Assembly (NCBI GenBank): GCA_021018995.1
Contig: CM037590.1
Location: forward strand, 103,107,097 to 103,171,096
Length of the DNA: 64,000 nt
Source of the DNA: Chloranthus sessilifolius
Taxonomy: Eukaryota; Streptophyta; Magnoliopsida; Chloranthales; Chloranthaceae
Direction of reading: 5' to 3'
Shown: piece after piece, positions 24,290-35,410 of the stretch
How the letters are laid out: the number at the start of each line of letters is the position of its first letter
How positions within the stretch are numbered: position 1 is the stretch's first letter
Position numbers and translations under genes: made by a program
Notes under the pieces: generated by a model
What the model was told of the DNA's origin: nothing
Database searches by the model: none
Seen by the model: only the letters and a program-made list of their open reading frames with translations

Positions 24290-24575
24290 AATACTGTAAT
24301 TTCTGCACTGCCAATATTGATCAACCCTGTGACAAAAATAGATGCTTGAATTCGACCTCCAGTAGCATATGATGTCTTATGTTCGGGATCATGAATCAAA
24401 ACCTACATATATATAAATATCACCCATGATAAATTTAGTAAACATGACAATTAGGTCCATACTAGAAAAAATGAAGAGTAAGATTACCTCAAAAATGAAA
24501 GTGTACTTTCCAACATCTATGCTTGGCAATATGTCCAATGTATGAACAGAGTGTTCTGGGTCAAATTTAAGCACC
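24290..24575 (-). pseudogene. Ribophorin II-like (RPN2) exon fragments
   Basis: Two minus-strand exon-like pieces have proper splice borders. The first (about 24490-24574) encodes VLKFDPEHSVHTLDILPSID then VGKYTFIFE, between an acceptor TAATACAG and a donor GTAATC. The second (about 24290-24401) encodes LIHDPEHKTSYATGGRIQAS then IFVTGLINIGSAEITVLD after an acceptor ATGTAG. From memory these resemble the plant ribophorin II (RPN2) subunit of oligosaccharyltransferase, which has an H-D-P-E-H-K...Y-A-T-G-G...I-F-V-T-G stretch. The assignment is not certain. A further piece at about 24710-24790 (FAVENQVQTVTV) may be an earlier exon. Confidence 0.5.
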
Positions 24576-24889
24576 TGTATTACCAAAAAGGTCAAATAAG
24601 ACTCAAAAAAATTATAACAAAGATATGATAGTACTTTTTGATAGGGTTACATACTCAACTAGAGTAATGAACAAACGAAATGCCAACCAAACATGAAGAA
24701 CCATAAAGCTAGCAAAACAGAGTTGAGAAAACAACTGTAACTGTTTGCACCTGGTTCTCAACTGCAAATCTAGCAACTGCGAGCACAAAATAGAACCCGG
24801 TAGAAACATCAAATTAATAAATAAATAAAGCAACAGTAGTCCAGCATCATACCCGAAATTTACAAGAAAATTGTTTCCCGAAATTTGTG

Positions 24890-25205
24890 GTTCAGATTAA
24901 TTTTTGAGGTACATAACCTTAGTACCTGTAATTGGACATCTAGGAACATGAGCGCTAATGGATGTGGTTGAGGCACTCCAAATGTGGTGGTATTAGAAGC
25001 ACCAAAACTTGGCGTGCTTGAATATGTCATAGCAGAGGCATTTTGAAAACTGAATGCTGATGTAGTTGAGGGACCAAATGTCATGTCTCTGTGCTACCCA
25101 ACGTTGGAGTTACCATGGATTGAAAGGCAGACCAACAGCAAGAGTGCTTTTAGAACCAAATGTTGGTTAACATGATGCTCCAAAAGCACCAAAAGATGTA
25201 GTTGG
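24890..25205 (-). pseudogene. FG-nucleoporin (NUP98-like) fragment
   Basis: The minus strand has Ser/Thr-rich spacers with FG motifs in more than one frame: TTSFGAFGAS and PTFGSKSTLA near 25120-25200, then MTFGPSTTSAFSFQ and STPSFGASNTTTFGVP near 24960-25084. Such FG repeats line the nuclear pore channel, and NUP98-type proteins have this composition. Frameshifts and a stop separate the pieces. It is part of the captured set. The family call rests on composition, so another FG nucleoporin is possible. Confidence 0.5.
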
Positions 25206-25560
25206 GATGGGTCTGGCCAAAATTTAGGCCTGCCTGACCCCTTTAGCCCCTCGACCCGACCCAACCTTGTGTGCACCCTGACTTGATCGAATAGGTCAAG
25301 GATATATGCCTGACCTGGTCAGGTCGTGCCAAGTTGGGCCGTTTGGGTTCAAAATCCCCAAGTCTTTATATTCATATAGCATATTGGGTTGGGCACAATT
25401 TTGCCTGACCTAACCCCACCTTTTGAATCTGCCAGACCCGACCTGAATGATTCATGCCCAATCCAACCCAACCAGATGGGTCAAGTTTATGTACTTGACC
25501 CAATTAGAAAAGTGAAATGAGCAGGTTGGTAATGGGCTGACCCGACCCATTGACAGCCAC
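25206..25560 (-). mobile_element. hAT-like MITE with GACCCGACCC repeats
   Basis: The stretch is full of GACCCGACC and GGTCAGGTC-type words and ends (minus strand) with GTGGCTGTCAATGGGTCGG. This is the pattern of a widespread plant short element with a CTGTCAATGGG end. A second, shorter piece of the same kind lies at 28690-28795. It sits between the nucleoporin and RCC1 fragments. Confidence 0.45.
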
Positions 25561-25664
25561 AACTGCAAGTAGGGGGATCTATTATCACTTTATGTGCCTC
25601 AAATCATACACAGATGCAGATAGTCAATCATAAATTCTGCATTATGATTAAACAAGTAAACTTA

Positions 25665-25945
25665 TAGCAAAGCACTAGAGAATGATCAAGCCCGCAAGCC
25701 ACATCTGAAACTTCCAGACCTTGTAGTTCCTTCACAAGACAAGGCTCCCAGATGATGGGCATGTTCTTCTCTCTCTCTAATTTCTCTGAGACCATCTTTT
25801 CTGCAAGTTCTAGCACCGCTGAACCAGAGTTTCCAGTAGTTCTAGAGATATTGGAAGCTGAAATTGGTGATGAGACTTCCAAAGAATCACCTATTTGACC
25901 CAACCTTCCTTTTGCTGAATATCCCCAACCAAACAGTTTTATACT
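25665..25945 (-). pseudogene. RCC1-family repeat exon fragment
   Basis: On the minus strand the piece reads LFGWGYSAKGRLGQIGDSLE, a Ser-rich linker, then MPIIWEPCLVKELQGLEVSD and VACGLDHSLVLC. The G-W-G...G-R-L-G and A-C-G-x-D-H-S-L motifs are hallmarks of the RCC1 beta-propeller repeat. The linker with an acidic helix resembles a plant RCC1-domain protein group. It is a single exon-sized piece without the other repeats. It lies in the CACTA element in the same orientation as the other captures. I see no stop inside it. Confidence 0.65.
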
Positions 25946-25949
25946 CTAC

Positions 25950-26880
25950 TATATAAATCTTCCTCAAATTCTAAATCCTATGCAAAAACTTGCCACTTTC
26001 TAAAACATTGCAAATCTCATGCACATGGAAATAAATGAGTAACCAATTATTATCAAAGAAGAAAAAGTATGGATTTATAAATCTATTTTTGAATCCTATA
26101 AGGGACCTTAGGATGCTCATCTGATGCCTATGAACAAAAAATAAAACCAAATGTGTCACAAACAAGAATAAAAACTACTTATTTGATAAATCTATGTCCA
26201 AATGCAAGAAGTAACCTTACATTGTTATTTCCAACCTTAAAAATGTCATGAAATGCCTCAAGCTGAATGTAAATGGTGGATACCTACTTTCCAAATGGTG
26301 GATGCCAGATCACATGTCACATGGGGGTTGATCAGCCATGGGGCATGCGATTTATAAAAAAGAAAAAAGGAAAATAAACTTTTTTGGCCACCATTTGATG
26401 GGTCAAAGATAAGGTGAGGCCCAATCACCTTGGTGCATATATTTTGGACCTTTGACCAGATTTTCAATTACCTTTGTTTCTTAAATGATTTACTATTTTC
26501 CCAATTTTTTGATACACTCAAATGGATTAATTTTTGCAGCTTTGAGGATGGAAGGTACCCCCTCTAAGAAAGCTGATGAGGCGATGGATAAAGAAGTACG
26601 ATCACGTCCGGATAATTCATTAAGATCTCAGTTAGTGGGAGATTGTAGTCATGGATCCTCACATGATTGGAGAGATTTTCCCCCTGAAGTTTGACCAAGA
26701 GCGTCTGATATGGCTGGAAGGCTAAATTCAGGGAGAGATCAAGATATGGAATGGGAGAAGAATGCACCTGTCCCCTCATCTCACTACAAAGATTAAGCAA
26801 GCTGGTAAGGCAGAGGAAGTGTTCACTCAGTTGTGAGCTGGGATTCCAATATTAAGAGGCAACAATCTGAAGTCTTGGAA
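25950..26880. other. CACTA interior, nothing recognised
   Basis: Short open frames on both strands (for example 26485-26694 + and 26564-26800 -) show no recognised family. Confidence 0.2.
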
Positions 26881-26887
26881 AGGGAAC

Positions 26888-27085
26888 GGGAAAGTGTTCC
26901 TAAACAGACAAAGCATATTGACGTTCACTTTCTTCGTAAGAAGCTTCAGGTTGGGATCACGTCCACACATCAGGTCTTCTCCTGTGAGAAGTTGATGGAC
27001 ATTTTTACTAAGGAGTCATATTCATATGATCCTCTAGTATGCCAGATATTTGGCTACAGATTGGATGAGTTTAGCTCACAATAAA
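26888..27085 (+). pseudogene. Ty1/copia remnant (end of RNase H)
   Basis: The + strand reads KQTKHIDVHFLRKKLQVGIT then a block ending in LMDIFTKES. This matches the C-terminal end of copia RNase H, where T-K-H-I...F-I-R and A-D-I-F-T-K are standard. No other copia part was found, so it is a small old fossil within the CACTA interior. Confidence 0.6.
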
Positions 27086-27089
27086 GGGG

Positions 27090-27825
27090 ATAGGGTGCTC
27101 ATTAGAGCAGATGAAGAATGGGATAAGAAGAAACATAAATGCATTCAAAATCTATGGGAAGATTTCACGAAAGTAGGAAGAAGAAGTTTCATGGAGTCTG
27201 ACATTTTCCTCAATGTAGTTCAGGCAACCATCGTTGGGGAAAAATGCAACAATTTCTGCTTATACTTTTATTCTATTTTATTCCATTTCATTGTAAGTTC
27301 CTGTTTCTACACAAAAGAAAAATTCCCATCCCAACTGAATTAGCTATGGAGATCAGGATTGAGCAAAGCCGCCCATTGAACTAGATGCTCTGTTTGTGCA
27401 TTACTAAATTCCTCAAACAAGTCTACTTTTTTCCTTCTTTCCAATGCCTGCATTTCCGAATCACCAGGAAAATGGTCTAAGATTAATTGGTAGTGTCTAA
27501 CAATGGGGTCAATGGTAGTATCTAACACAAGAAAATGATTTAAAGATTAATTGCCAATTCAAAGCCCAAATGACATTTAATTTGACATGGATCCATAGAA
27601 AGATGTATCTAAGTTAAAAGAATCAGCTGGGTGTGATTCATTAAGTCTAATTAGATGAATCATCTAATGTAGACAAGCATGTACCCATATACGTCCATAT
27701 GCATAACTATGCATGGCGAAATATGGAACCAAGGTTTTGGTTATGGAGAATTTCTAAAAAATTTAAAGAGCATTAACCATTTGTAAAAGATAAACACAAT
27801 TGAAAATAAAAGCAAAATCATAAGT
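27090..27825. other. CACTA interior, no recognised gene
   Basis: An open frame at 27340-27528 (-) of 62 codons and one at 27050-27343 (+) of 97 codons have no family I recognise. Confidence 0.2.
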
Positions 27826-27827
27826 AC

Positions 27828-28082
27828 CTACCACTGGGTAGCAGCTAAAAGCACTCTAGGCCTGCTCAATCGTGCGTGCTCATATGATTCTTTAAGAGTC
27901 ATCCCCTTATGTCGCACCTGTAACAAGAGAGCTTAATCACAAGCATGATTTTATTGATTCTTAACATTACTTGTATAAAAGGTTTTTTGTGTCACAGACC
28001 AGGTAACAAAGGACAATGGTTGTACTGCATCCTCGTCCAGCTTTACAATGAACGTATGTTGTTTTTCCACTCGATGCATTAT
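27828..28082 (-). pseudogene. PTPMT-like dual-specificity phosphatase, two exon fragments
   Basis: Exon 1 (about 28000-28082) encodes NASSGKTTYVHCKAGRGCST then TIVLCYL. It contains the phosphatase signature loop H-C-x5-R of plant PTPMT-like phosphatases, whose usual reading is HCKAGRGRST. Exon 2 (27828-27917, after a TTGTTACAG acceptor) encodes GMTLKESYEHARLSRPRVLL then AATQW. The order, phase and 80-bp intron are those of a real gene. Two lesions stand out: the catalytic Arg codon CGC is TGC (Cys), and the Gln after the final Trp is TAG. The copy cannot be an active phosphatase. It is the fragment closest to the right CACTA end. Confidence 0.75.
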
Positions 28083-28089
28083 CTTCAAA

Positions 28090-28985
28090 AGCGACAAAGA
28101 AAATTTTCAATTATACCCTAGTTTGTAGCTCCACACAAATCTGATGCTTAGAAAAAACGTGAACATAGAAAACTTAAAAATTCATTCAAAACACCATTAA
28201 AACTAGCTCAAAAGCTTCCAGTCTTGTCATTAAAATTGATCAACATAAGTATCTGATCAAAACATTTTAAAATTTTGATATTTGAGGTCAAATTTTTTAC
28301 CTAACTGATCCCAGTAATTGATCACCCAATGTCAGCAAATGGTGTTGCATGATAGATCAAGGTATCCTTGTTCTGGTACCAAAAAATAATCAGCACTAGT
28401 TTGGTTTAGGGGTTAGATTACGTAGATGAAGATGCTAGTTTTAGAGAGGTGGGAGGGAGAGAGTATTTATATTCATATCAAATGAAGGACAAAAGACCAG
28501 CATGTCCACTCTATGACACACCAATATATAACTATGCACACACCCATATGCCAACAAAAGTTACTAGCCTAGTAGAACTTACATTGTTTATTGGTTATTA
28601 TCAAATTCTATGAATCAAGTCTTGCACATTTGTGATCCCTATTTTGTTGGGGATGCATTGCTTTAGGCATTGGTATATGGTAGGGAGGATGTTTCATACG
28701 TGACCCAGCATGACGGGTCAAGTCTATGTGTCCGACCGGATTGAAAAACCAGATCGGACTGGTTGGGTAACAGGCTGATTCATAGGCCACAAATAATAGG
28801 AATTATCTTTTAGCTCATTCATGTAGATAAGAACTATTCCTGTTCAAGAAGAACCGAGAATCTCTATTTTTTATATACATAAGGCACTGTTACCACTAAA
28901 CAGAAAATAATCATTTTATCAGGATAAAGGAGAAAAACCTTTCCATTTTTTAAACTTATTGACTCCAGGCTTATATAAAAATTTG
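28090..28985. other. CACTA interior, right part
   Basis: No gene is seen. A short GACCCGACC-type MITE piece lies at about 28690-28795. Confidence 0.3.
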
Positions 28986-29011
28986 AACCATTGTTTTTTA
29001 TTCACGTAGTG
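28986..29011 (-). repeat. CACTA right terminus
   Basis: AACCATTGTTTTTTATTCAC followed by GTAGTG is the inverted counterpart of the left end at 7769. Unlike the left end it has only one weak subterminal motif (AACCATTGTT). Confidence 0.65.
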
Positions 29012-29211
29012 ACTGTCAAATTCGATTGATTCTATATGAAACTTCCCAATGTACTGATCAAAAATCGATTTTACTATGCTTCTTATTGTACCACATATTG
29101 CTTGTACAAGAACAGGAAATAAAAGGCTACAAACAGGTTATCTATTGGAATAAAGCATAAATTTATATGGAATGCTCACTCAATATATATATATATAAAA
29201 GCAGGCCTAGG
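29012..29211. other. Spacer between CACTA end and Tekay-like LTR
   Basis: AT-rich, with a short (AT)n run at 29182-29196. No feature recognised. Confidence 0.3.
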
Positions 29212-29988
29212 TGTAACAGCCCGACGTTTCCCAGTTACTCAACTAGAAAAGGTCGCGCCATCGGATCACCTGATATGATCCTTTCATCAAGGGTTCCTTA
29301 TTTTACATCAAAGTGATACAAAAATGCGGAAGCAATGTAATTGAACTCTGATATTAACAAAGATGGCAAAATAACTGAAAGGTAGAAACTAGAAACTAAT
29401 ATATACAATAAACAGAAGTAATGTATCTGATGTATGGCTTTTCACCGATGACGGCCGTCCGTCATCTAAACAGTGAAAAGAGACCCATACATCCAACCAA
29501 CATCCCATCAGAAATCTAACACCATAAATATATCATTTATACAGACCCAAAAATATATCTTTTTCCTTCCTCTCTCTCACTCTCTATCTCCCAAAGCCCC
29601 ATATCTCAATCCCAAGTAACAAACCTATCTACGGGAAAAACTCTTCTGGGAAGTCGTCTTCCCCGCTGTCGTCGTTGTCTTCGTCCTCGTCTCCCTCCCC
29701 CTCCTCTAGCACGTAAGACGGATCAGCTACCTGTTCAGGATCGGGCTCTGCAGCTAAAATATTTAAATCGAGGAATGAACTATCATCCACAGCTCAGTAG
29801 AGAATATCATATTGCTAACATAATTTGACAGTTTATCAATTCTTATTTAGAAACATCACTAGATTACAACATTTGACAATTTTTACATGCTGATGACATG
29901 ACTTATGCATGATGCAACAGGTATAAACAAAATCAAGCTGAAACAGGATATACATGCAACCGCAGATCAGGGAATCAACGAGATTAAG

Positions 29989-30150
29989 CTCCCGAGTTAG
30001 CGGGATAATTTATCAAGCTCCCGAGTTAGCGGGATCACTTGGACTGGAATATTACAAGCTCCCGAGTTAGCGGAATCACTTGTCAAGCTCCCGAGTTAGC
30101 GGGATCACTTAATACAAGAATTTCAAGCTCCCGAGTTAGCGAGATCACTT
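29989..30150 (-). repeat. Tandem CTCCCGAGTTAGCGGGATCA hairpin repeats in the LTR
   Basis: Five copies of CTCCCGAGTTAGCGGGATCA recur at unequal spacing of about 28-40 bp. Each can fold on TCCCG/CGGGA. The other LTR has four copies at 63727-63860. Confidence 0.75.
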
Positions 30151-30784
30151 GACGTAGACTAGAATAATAACACGTAATATGTCAAAGATATTTCAAATTC
30201 TTACATACCTTTGTAGAATACAAGATGCAATTTCCATGTATGGTTCCTAATGCTTTCTCACTATTTACGAATAACATTACACATTTCTTATGCAAATAAC
30301 ACTTGATATAATCTTGACAAAAATCAGAACTGTCATATGCTATAAAGTACTGATTCTTTTTATCAACAAAAATAGATTTATTCCAGTGCTTAGCTGATCA
30401 GGTTTAGGTTTATAAAGCATACTTGATTATTCTGTTCATAACATCAAACTGTCTATAAATAAAAACTGATATTCTATTCATAATATGACAAACAATGTAC
30501 ATTCCCTACCTGTGTGCGTCAAGTGTTTTTCACGTACTCACGTTGATGTATAAGCAAGCATCAGAGATCACCACGAAATGCTCAGTTCGTCAAGTTTGGT
30601 TAAGTGCTCCAGGTGGCACCAAATCTAAAAACATAGATTTTAATTTTAAATAAAATCATCATGTATAGCTAATGCACAGTGCATCAACAGTGCACCTACA
30701 CACATAGTGCACCCAATTCTTATGTGGACCTAAGGTCCAAAGTACAACACAGCACAGGCACAACCCAAACTCACGGCTGAAGAA

Positions 30785-30890
30785 GGGTGGCCGCAGCAAC
30801 ACATGGTGCTTGCCGCGGCAACCCTTTGTGGTTGCTAAGGCAAGCCACTCAGCAGTGGGTCTTGCCGCGGCAACCCTGGTTTGCCGGGCT
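30785..30890 (-). repeat. TTGCCGCGGCAA palindrome cluster in the LTR
   Basis: Two perfect palindromes CTTGCCGCGGCAA(CCCT) lie 52 bp apart, with related halves (GGCCGCAGCAAC, GGTTGCTAAGGCAAG, GTTTGCCGGGC) around them. The same motif family recurs inside the element at 34283-34325. Confidence 0.7.
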
Positions 30891-31971
30891 TCAGGTAGGT
30901 CTTCTTCTTGCTCTCTTTCTTTGTTGTTACTTCTGTTATTTTTGTTGCTTCTTTGTTTAACTTCCCTTTAGGCTTATAGATATATAGATATATATATATA
31001 TTATAACTAAATATAATCCTATAAATATAGATAAAATTATATGGAGCTTATAAATCTGAGATATATATATATATATATATGTATATATATTTATATAGCT
31101 ATTTTATCCATCACAGCTCCTCACTGATTTTTAATGCAGATCTGAGTACAGAAATCTGTCCTCAAGTTCAGGCTGAGATTTCATTGAGATTTCATTCTGA
31201 TAGTTAATCATTAATCACTAACTAACCTTGTTGATGAATTCGTAGTGTACTTTGCATGGAGGAAGAATTGCTTGCTGATTTCGAGTATGAAGTAGAGGAG
31301 TAGAACTGAAAGCCTGAGCAGACTAAGAATTTTTTTTTTCATTCTGCTAATAATTTATTTCTTCCGATCAAAACACTCTAGAGGCAAGGGACTTTGCCTT
31401 TTAATAGGAGGCCTTGACCTTGCGTGCATGCGCAGATCGTATGACTCATTGGAGTCGTGTTCTAGTTTTTGCATGCAAGTAGCTTACCAGCTACAGCAGG
31501 TAAAGGCTTTATGCAAAGCCTATATAAAGATCTAAGGTAGTTCATGTAAAATAAGAGAACAAAAAGAAACAAAAAATGTTTTTGTCTTTTAGTTCAACAG
31601 TAAAATGAAAAATCAGGTCTTTCCTTTGTTTCCTTTGGCTATTTAGTAAAGCCCTTGGTTTCCTTGGTTTAACTTATATATATAGCATATATATACTGCT
31701 GTTGGTATATATATATATATATATATATATATCTATGTGTTACTTTACTTTAGCTGTTTAGCTGTTACGGAAGAATGTTACAAAGATAGAGACCACTGTT
31801 GGTATATATTTGTATTTTTCTAAGACCAATTTATTTAGCTGTTACTTTACTTTAGCTTAAGGTCCCTATTTCGAACATTAATGGACTATCCTAGTGCGAT
31901 CGTCACGCATGACCTGACCTGACCTGTTCAGATACTTTACCAGTACAGTGTTACTACTGGGGATTGTTACA

Positions 31972-31985
31972 TTCTCCCCTATATT
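31972..31985 (-). promoter_or_regulatory. Polypurine tract of the Tekay-like element
   Basis: The minus strand reads AATATAGGGGAGAA directly before the 3' LTR. Confidence 0.65.
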
Positions 31986-32652
31986 AGGCATTTTCGTCCT
32001 CGAAAATAAACCAGGACTAGTAGGGTAACAGGTGAATGTCACCAACAATTTGCATTCTATCAATGGTATATGTCTACTAAATTTCTCACAAGACAAAATG
32101 AATTGATAAATCAAAATCAACACAATCTGGGAGATCAAACTGAATTGTTTTGAAATGAACCACACTCATGTGGCATCTGATTCTAATTGCGTTTCTATTT
32201 CATGTGTGTGAATGAACATGGTCTTAATGAACATGGTGTCAAAGATACCATTATAAAATAACTATTCCATGTGGCACCTGTTGAGGGTTATGTGAAAAAT
32301 TTCAGCATGGATTTGCTATTGAAAAAGAGACCATGTACCCACCACAATATATATATATATATATCACTTGACTATTTCTTATCATGATTAAAGCTACAAT
32401 TTTTAAATGATAACAAGAAAATTATACTTAAAGATTTACATACCCTATAGAGAACTACCATATTAGGAGCAATTTATTCAATTTTAACAAATATGTCGTA
32501 TCATATGTCGTATCATATATACATCAGTATCAGACACACATCAGAATTTCTACAAGCATTTGAGATACATAATAGGATGCTTTATTTGACACATCATACA
32601 CATCAGAATATACACATGTAGTAAATATAAACCTTAAAATATAGTGCATAAA
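31986..32652 (-). other. 3' untranslated region of the Tekay-like element
   Basis: AT-rich with an (AT)n run at 32347-32362. No gene is seen. Confidence 0.4.
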
Positions 32653-34082
32653 CTAAGAGTTTGTGAAGTGATAGTTTACCAGGTTGAGAATCTGTGTGCT
32701 GTTGGCCCGCTGAGGATGTACCTGGTCTTGTTGTTGTTGTTGTTGATACTCTTGCTGGAATTCCGGGACCAACAATGCTGCGTTGCGGCTATACTGAGAG
32801 ACGTAATTGCGCGCCCGTCCAATGTAGGGGCTTGCAGCAGTTTGAAAAGTATGTTCCATCTTGATATTCGTCGCTTCTTCAACATAATCAATGCGCTGAT
32901 GGAGCATGTAGTGATTGCGATAGAGGTTATCGAATTGTAATAGGGTCTGCTCATGGTTTTCATGCATGAGCTGGACTATGTCGGTGGTGGTGTAGGTTCC
33001 TTGTGCCGCAGGAACTGAATCAGGTTGAGCTTGTGGTTGCGGTTGAGGAGGGACGGGAATCTGTTGGGGTATTTCTGGTTGGTTTTGGGGAGGACGACGT
33101 ATTTGTTTTGCTTGGCGGTTATTTACGGCCTGAAAAGAGCGTTGGTACATATTTCTCCAAATTGCTGGGCTAAAGACCCGTATGTTATCGGTACGGACCT
33201 CTTCGCCAATGGGGATTTGATAGGGAATGAGATTGACACTATCAGAGTGTCCTTCAAACATGCGGGAGATCAGTCTAGGGTATGGGCAAGAAGGCATGGA
33301 AGGTGACACGGTGCTTTGCAGATGCTCATTAGCATACTTGATACCTTCCCAAACCACTCTAGGGGCATTTAACCAACGTCCTTCATGGACGGCAAAAAGA
33401 GCCTGCAACAGAGCATCTCGGCGCTCTCTCTCATGCTGCATGGGGTATAAGTTTGATCGAAAGACACAATCCAAAAACCACATTGTGGTAATTGGCTGCG
33501 TCTCACCGCAAGACTATGGTCCGAAGCGGTCTGACCATCTGTCATCTTCGAGGTGATGTGGTGAAATTTTACATCCCTCTGCCTAGGTGCTTGTAATCCT
33601 GAAGTGATATCGTATTCAGGATTACAGTCCATTGCTTGGGCGATATTCAAAATATTAAAATAAAATTTCCCGCCGTCTATTTCAGTCTGTAATTGATCGA
33701 CGTAGATTTAGGGGTGATTTACGCACCGCATTACGATAAAAGAACTGATTATGGAAGAAATTTGGAACAAGGCGCTCAACTGCGCCTGTTCGATATAAAG
33801 AAGTGACCATTTAGTCTGGTCATTTGGGGTCAGAAGCTTATCGCCCACTATCCATTCAGGTTCCATTGCCTTTACAGCCCACCACGGAATGGGCTGTTCC
33901 GGCATGTTTGATGGATCAATTTGCTCAGGGACGGAAGAAGAAGAGCCTTTGCCCTTTTCTTGAGCAGTGGCTTTCGGGGGTTTCGATACACCAACTTTTC
34001 GAGGAGGCATGGTGCAATTGAAGAGAAAATACAAGACAATAAAAATACAAAAGGAATAAGGTCGGATTTGTTTTACCTCCAC
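32653..34082 (-). CDS. Extra sense ORF region of the Tekay-like element
   Basis: Downstream of integrase, on the coding strand, open stretches cover about 1.4 kb. The beginning (around 34010) reads MPPRKVGVSKPPKATAQEKG, basic and lysine-rich, followed by a W-W-A-V-K-A-M-E-P-E-W segment. The later 276-codon stretch (32653-33483) has a helical part with aromatic positions (AVHEGRWLNAPRVVWEGIKY, then SRMFEGHSDSV and AIWRNMYQRSF), a Pro/Gln-rich hinge and a helical Gln-rich tail. Start and layout resemble the plant retrotransposon extra-ORF proteins described as putative plant transposon protein domain, but I cannot confirm this. It is broken, with about one to three breaks. Confidence 0.5.
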
Positions 34083-34885
34083 AAAAATCGGGCTTGAAAC
34101 GAGCGTAAATCAGCAAATTTGATGCTTTGTGGAGGAGATCGGGTAAATGTAGCGTCTATAGACCGGATTGGAAGGTATGCATGCATAAATCCTTGCTTGG
34201 GAGGTCAAAGAATAAGGCTCAAATCAGTTGCTGTAACTGAAATACCATAAAAGGGGTTTTCGGACCCACCACATACGCACAGAGTTGTCGCGGCAACTCT
34301 TTATGCTCCCTTGCCGCGACAAGTAGGTTCAGGTGTTGAGGGGCCCGGTTTTCAGGGCTCCCGAGATGTGGTATTTAATTTTTTTATATTTTTGTGTTCC
34401 TAACAGGTAGGGGGTCTGTAGAAAAATAGTAGTTGGTATTTTTGATGTATTTTTCTAGGTTAAAAAATTTTATTTCTATGAAATTTGAGCCATTTTATAA
34501 TATTGTGTATATAAAATTTATAAAAATTATTTTATTAGCCTATTAATGGCCTTAAACAACTCGAGTGGGGTATGTGGCATGATCTGGGATACACCCTTGC
34601 TTAGTGTCCCCTTAGGTGTCATTGATTCGATTTACTTCAAGTTAAAACAATATTATTTTACAATTGATTTCTTTCCAAGTTAAGTGTAAATGAGTGTGAA
34701 GTTAAAACAATATTATTTTATGACACTTAATTTCTATTTGCCATTGGATATCAAATAGGGGTGCAGGGTACATTTATAAACTATTTACACTTACATTATA
34801 ATCTAAGTAAATTAGCGGTTTAAGTAAGTCAAAATTTATTTAACTAGGTGTAAATGTAAACGTATATGCATTTGAAGTACGTACC
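34083..34885 (-). other. Spacer between integrase end and extra ORF, with TTGTCGCGGCAA motifs
   Basis: No gene is seen. At 34283-34325 lie GTTGTCGCGGCAACT and CTTGCCGCGACAAG, both near-perfect palindromes of the LTR motif family. A diverged direct repeat of about 40 bp around AGTTAAAACAATATTATTTT occurs at 34639-34735. Confidence 0.6.
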
Positions 34886-35410
34886 CTATAAAAATAATTG
34901 AGGGTACTGAGCACGAATATCAGTTTCGCGCTCCCAGGTAGCTTCATGTGACCCATGATTTCTCCATTGAATCAGCACGAGTGGAATCCATTTTGTTCTT
35001 AGAATTTGATCCCTGCGGTCCAAAATCTGACCTGGTTCTTTAGTTATCGTTAGGTCTTCTCGAATGTCCAACGGTTGATAATCCAACACATGCGTCGGGT
35101 CACTGACGTACTTCCTCAGCATCGATACGTGAAATACATCGTGAATGTCTGTCAGGTGCAGAGGTAACGCGAGTCGATACGCTACTTCTCCTACTCTGCC
35201 CAATATAGGAAATGGTCCAACATAACAAGGACTTAGCTTGCCTCATTTCCCAAACCGCATTACGCCTTTTGTCGGAGATATTTTTATAAAGACGTGCTCG
35301 CCAATCTGTAAATCATTTCATCAGATTACTAAGATAGTTTGAATCAATTGTGATAAAGGTTTATCAGGATTAATATTACCTGAAAATCAACACTGGTTCT
35401 TTTGAGATCA
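34886..35410 (-). CDS. Integrase C-terminal part and chromodomain-like tail (Tekay-like)
   Basis: The minus-strand product includes VAYRLALPLHLTDIHDVFHV and SMLRKYV, the integrase C-terminal signature of chromoviruses. It ends with WRNHGSHEATWERETDIRAQ and YPQLF, the chromodomain-like end of the Tekay/Del group, which guides insertion to heterochromatin. It is cut off at 35411 by the TAT insertion. The preceding integrase part lies beyond it at 58332. Confidence 0.85.
35406..35410. repeat. Target-site duplication GATCA (left) of the TAT element
   Basis: GATCA here and at 58327-58331 flank the TG...CA ends exactly. Confidence 0.9.

Larger units (their letters stand above)
29212..31971 (-). 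repeat. 3' LTR of the Tekay-like element
   Basis: The LTR is 2760 bp, TG...CA, with the inner edge at GGATTGTTACA (31971). It contains five copies of the small hairpin TCCCGAGTTAGCGGGA (29989-30150), perfect TTGCCGCGGCAA palindromes (30810, 30862) and several (TA)n runs (31048-31080, 31702-31732). Confidence 0.85.

Noticed and set aside
31048-31732. AT-rich runs as a replication origin or scaffold site
   Set aside because: They are simple (TA)n microsatellites within an LTR, with nothing else to support a role.
32644-33556. Plus-strand frames over the Tekay-like extra ORF
   Set aside because: Shadows of the longer minus-strand frame, which agrees in direction with the rest of the element.
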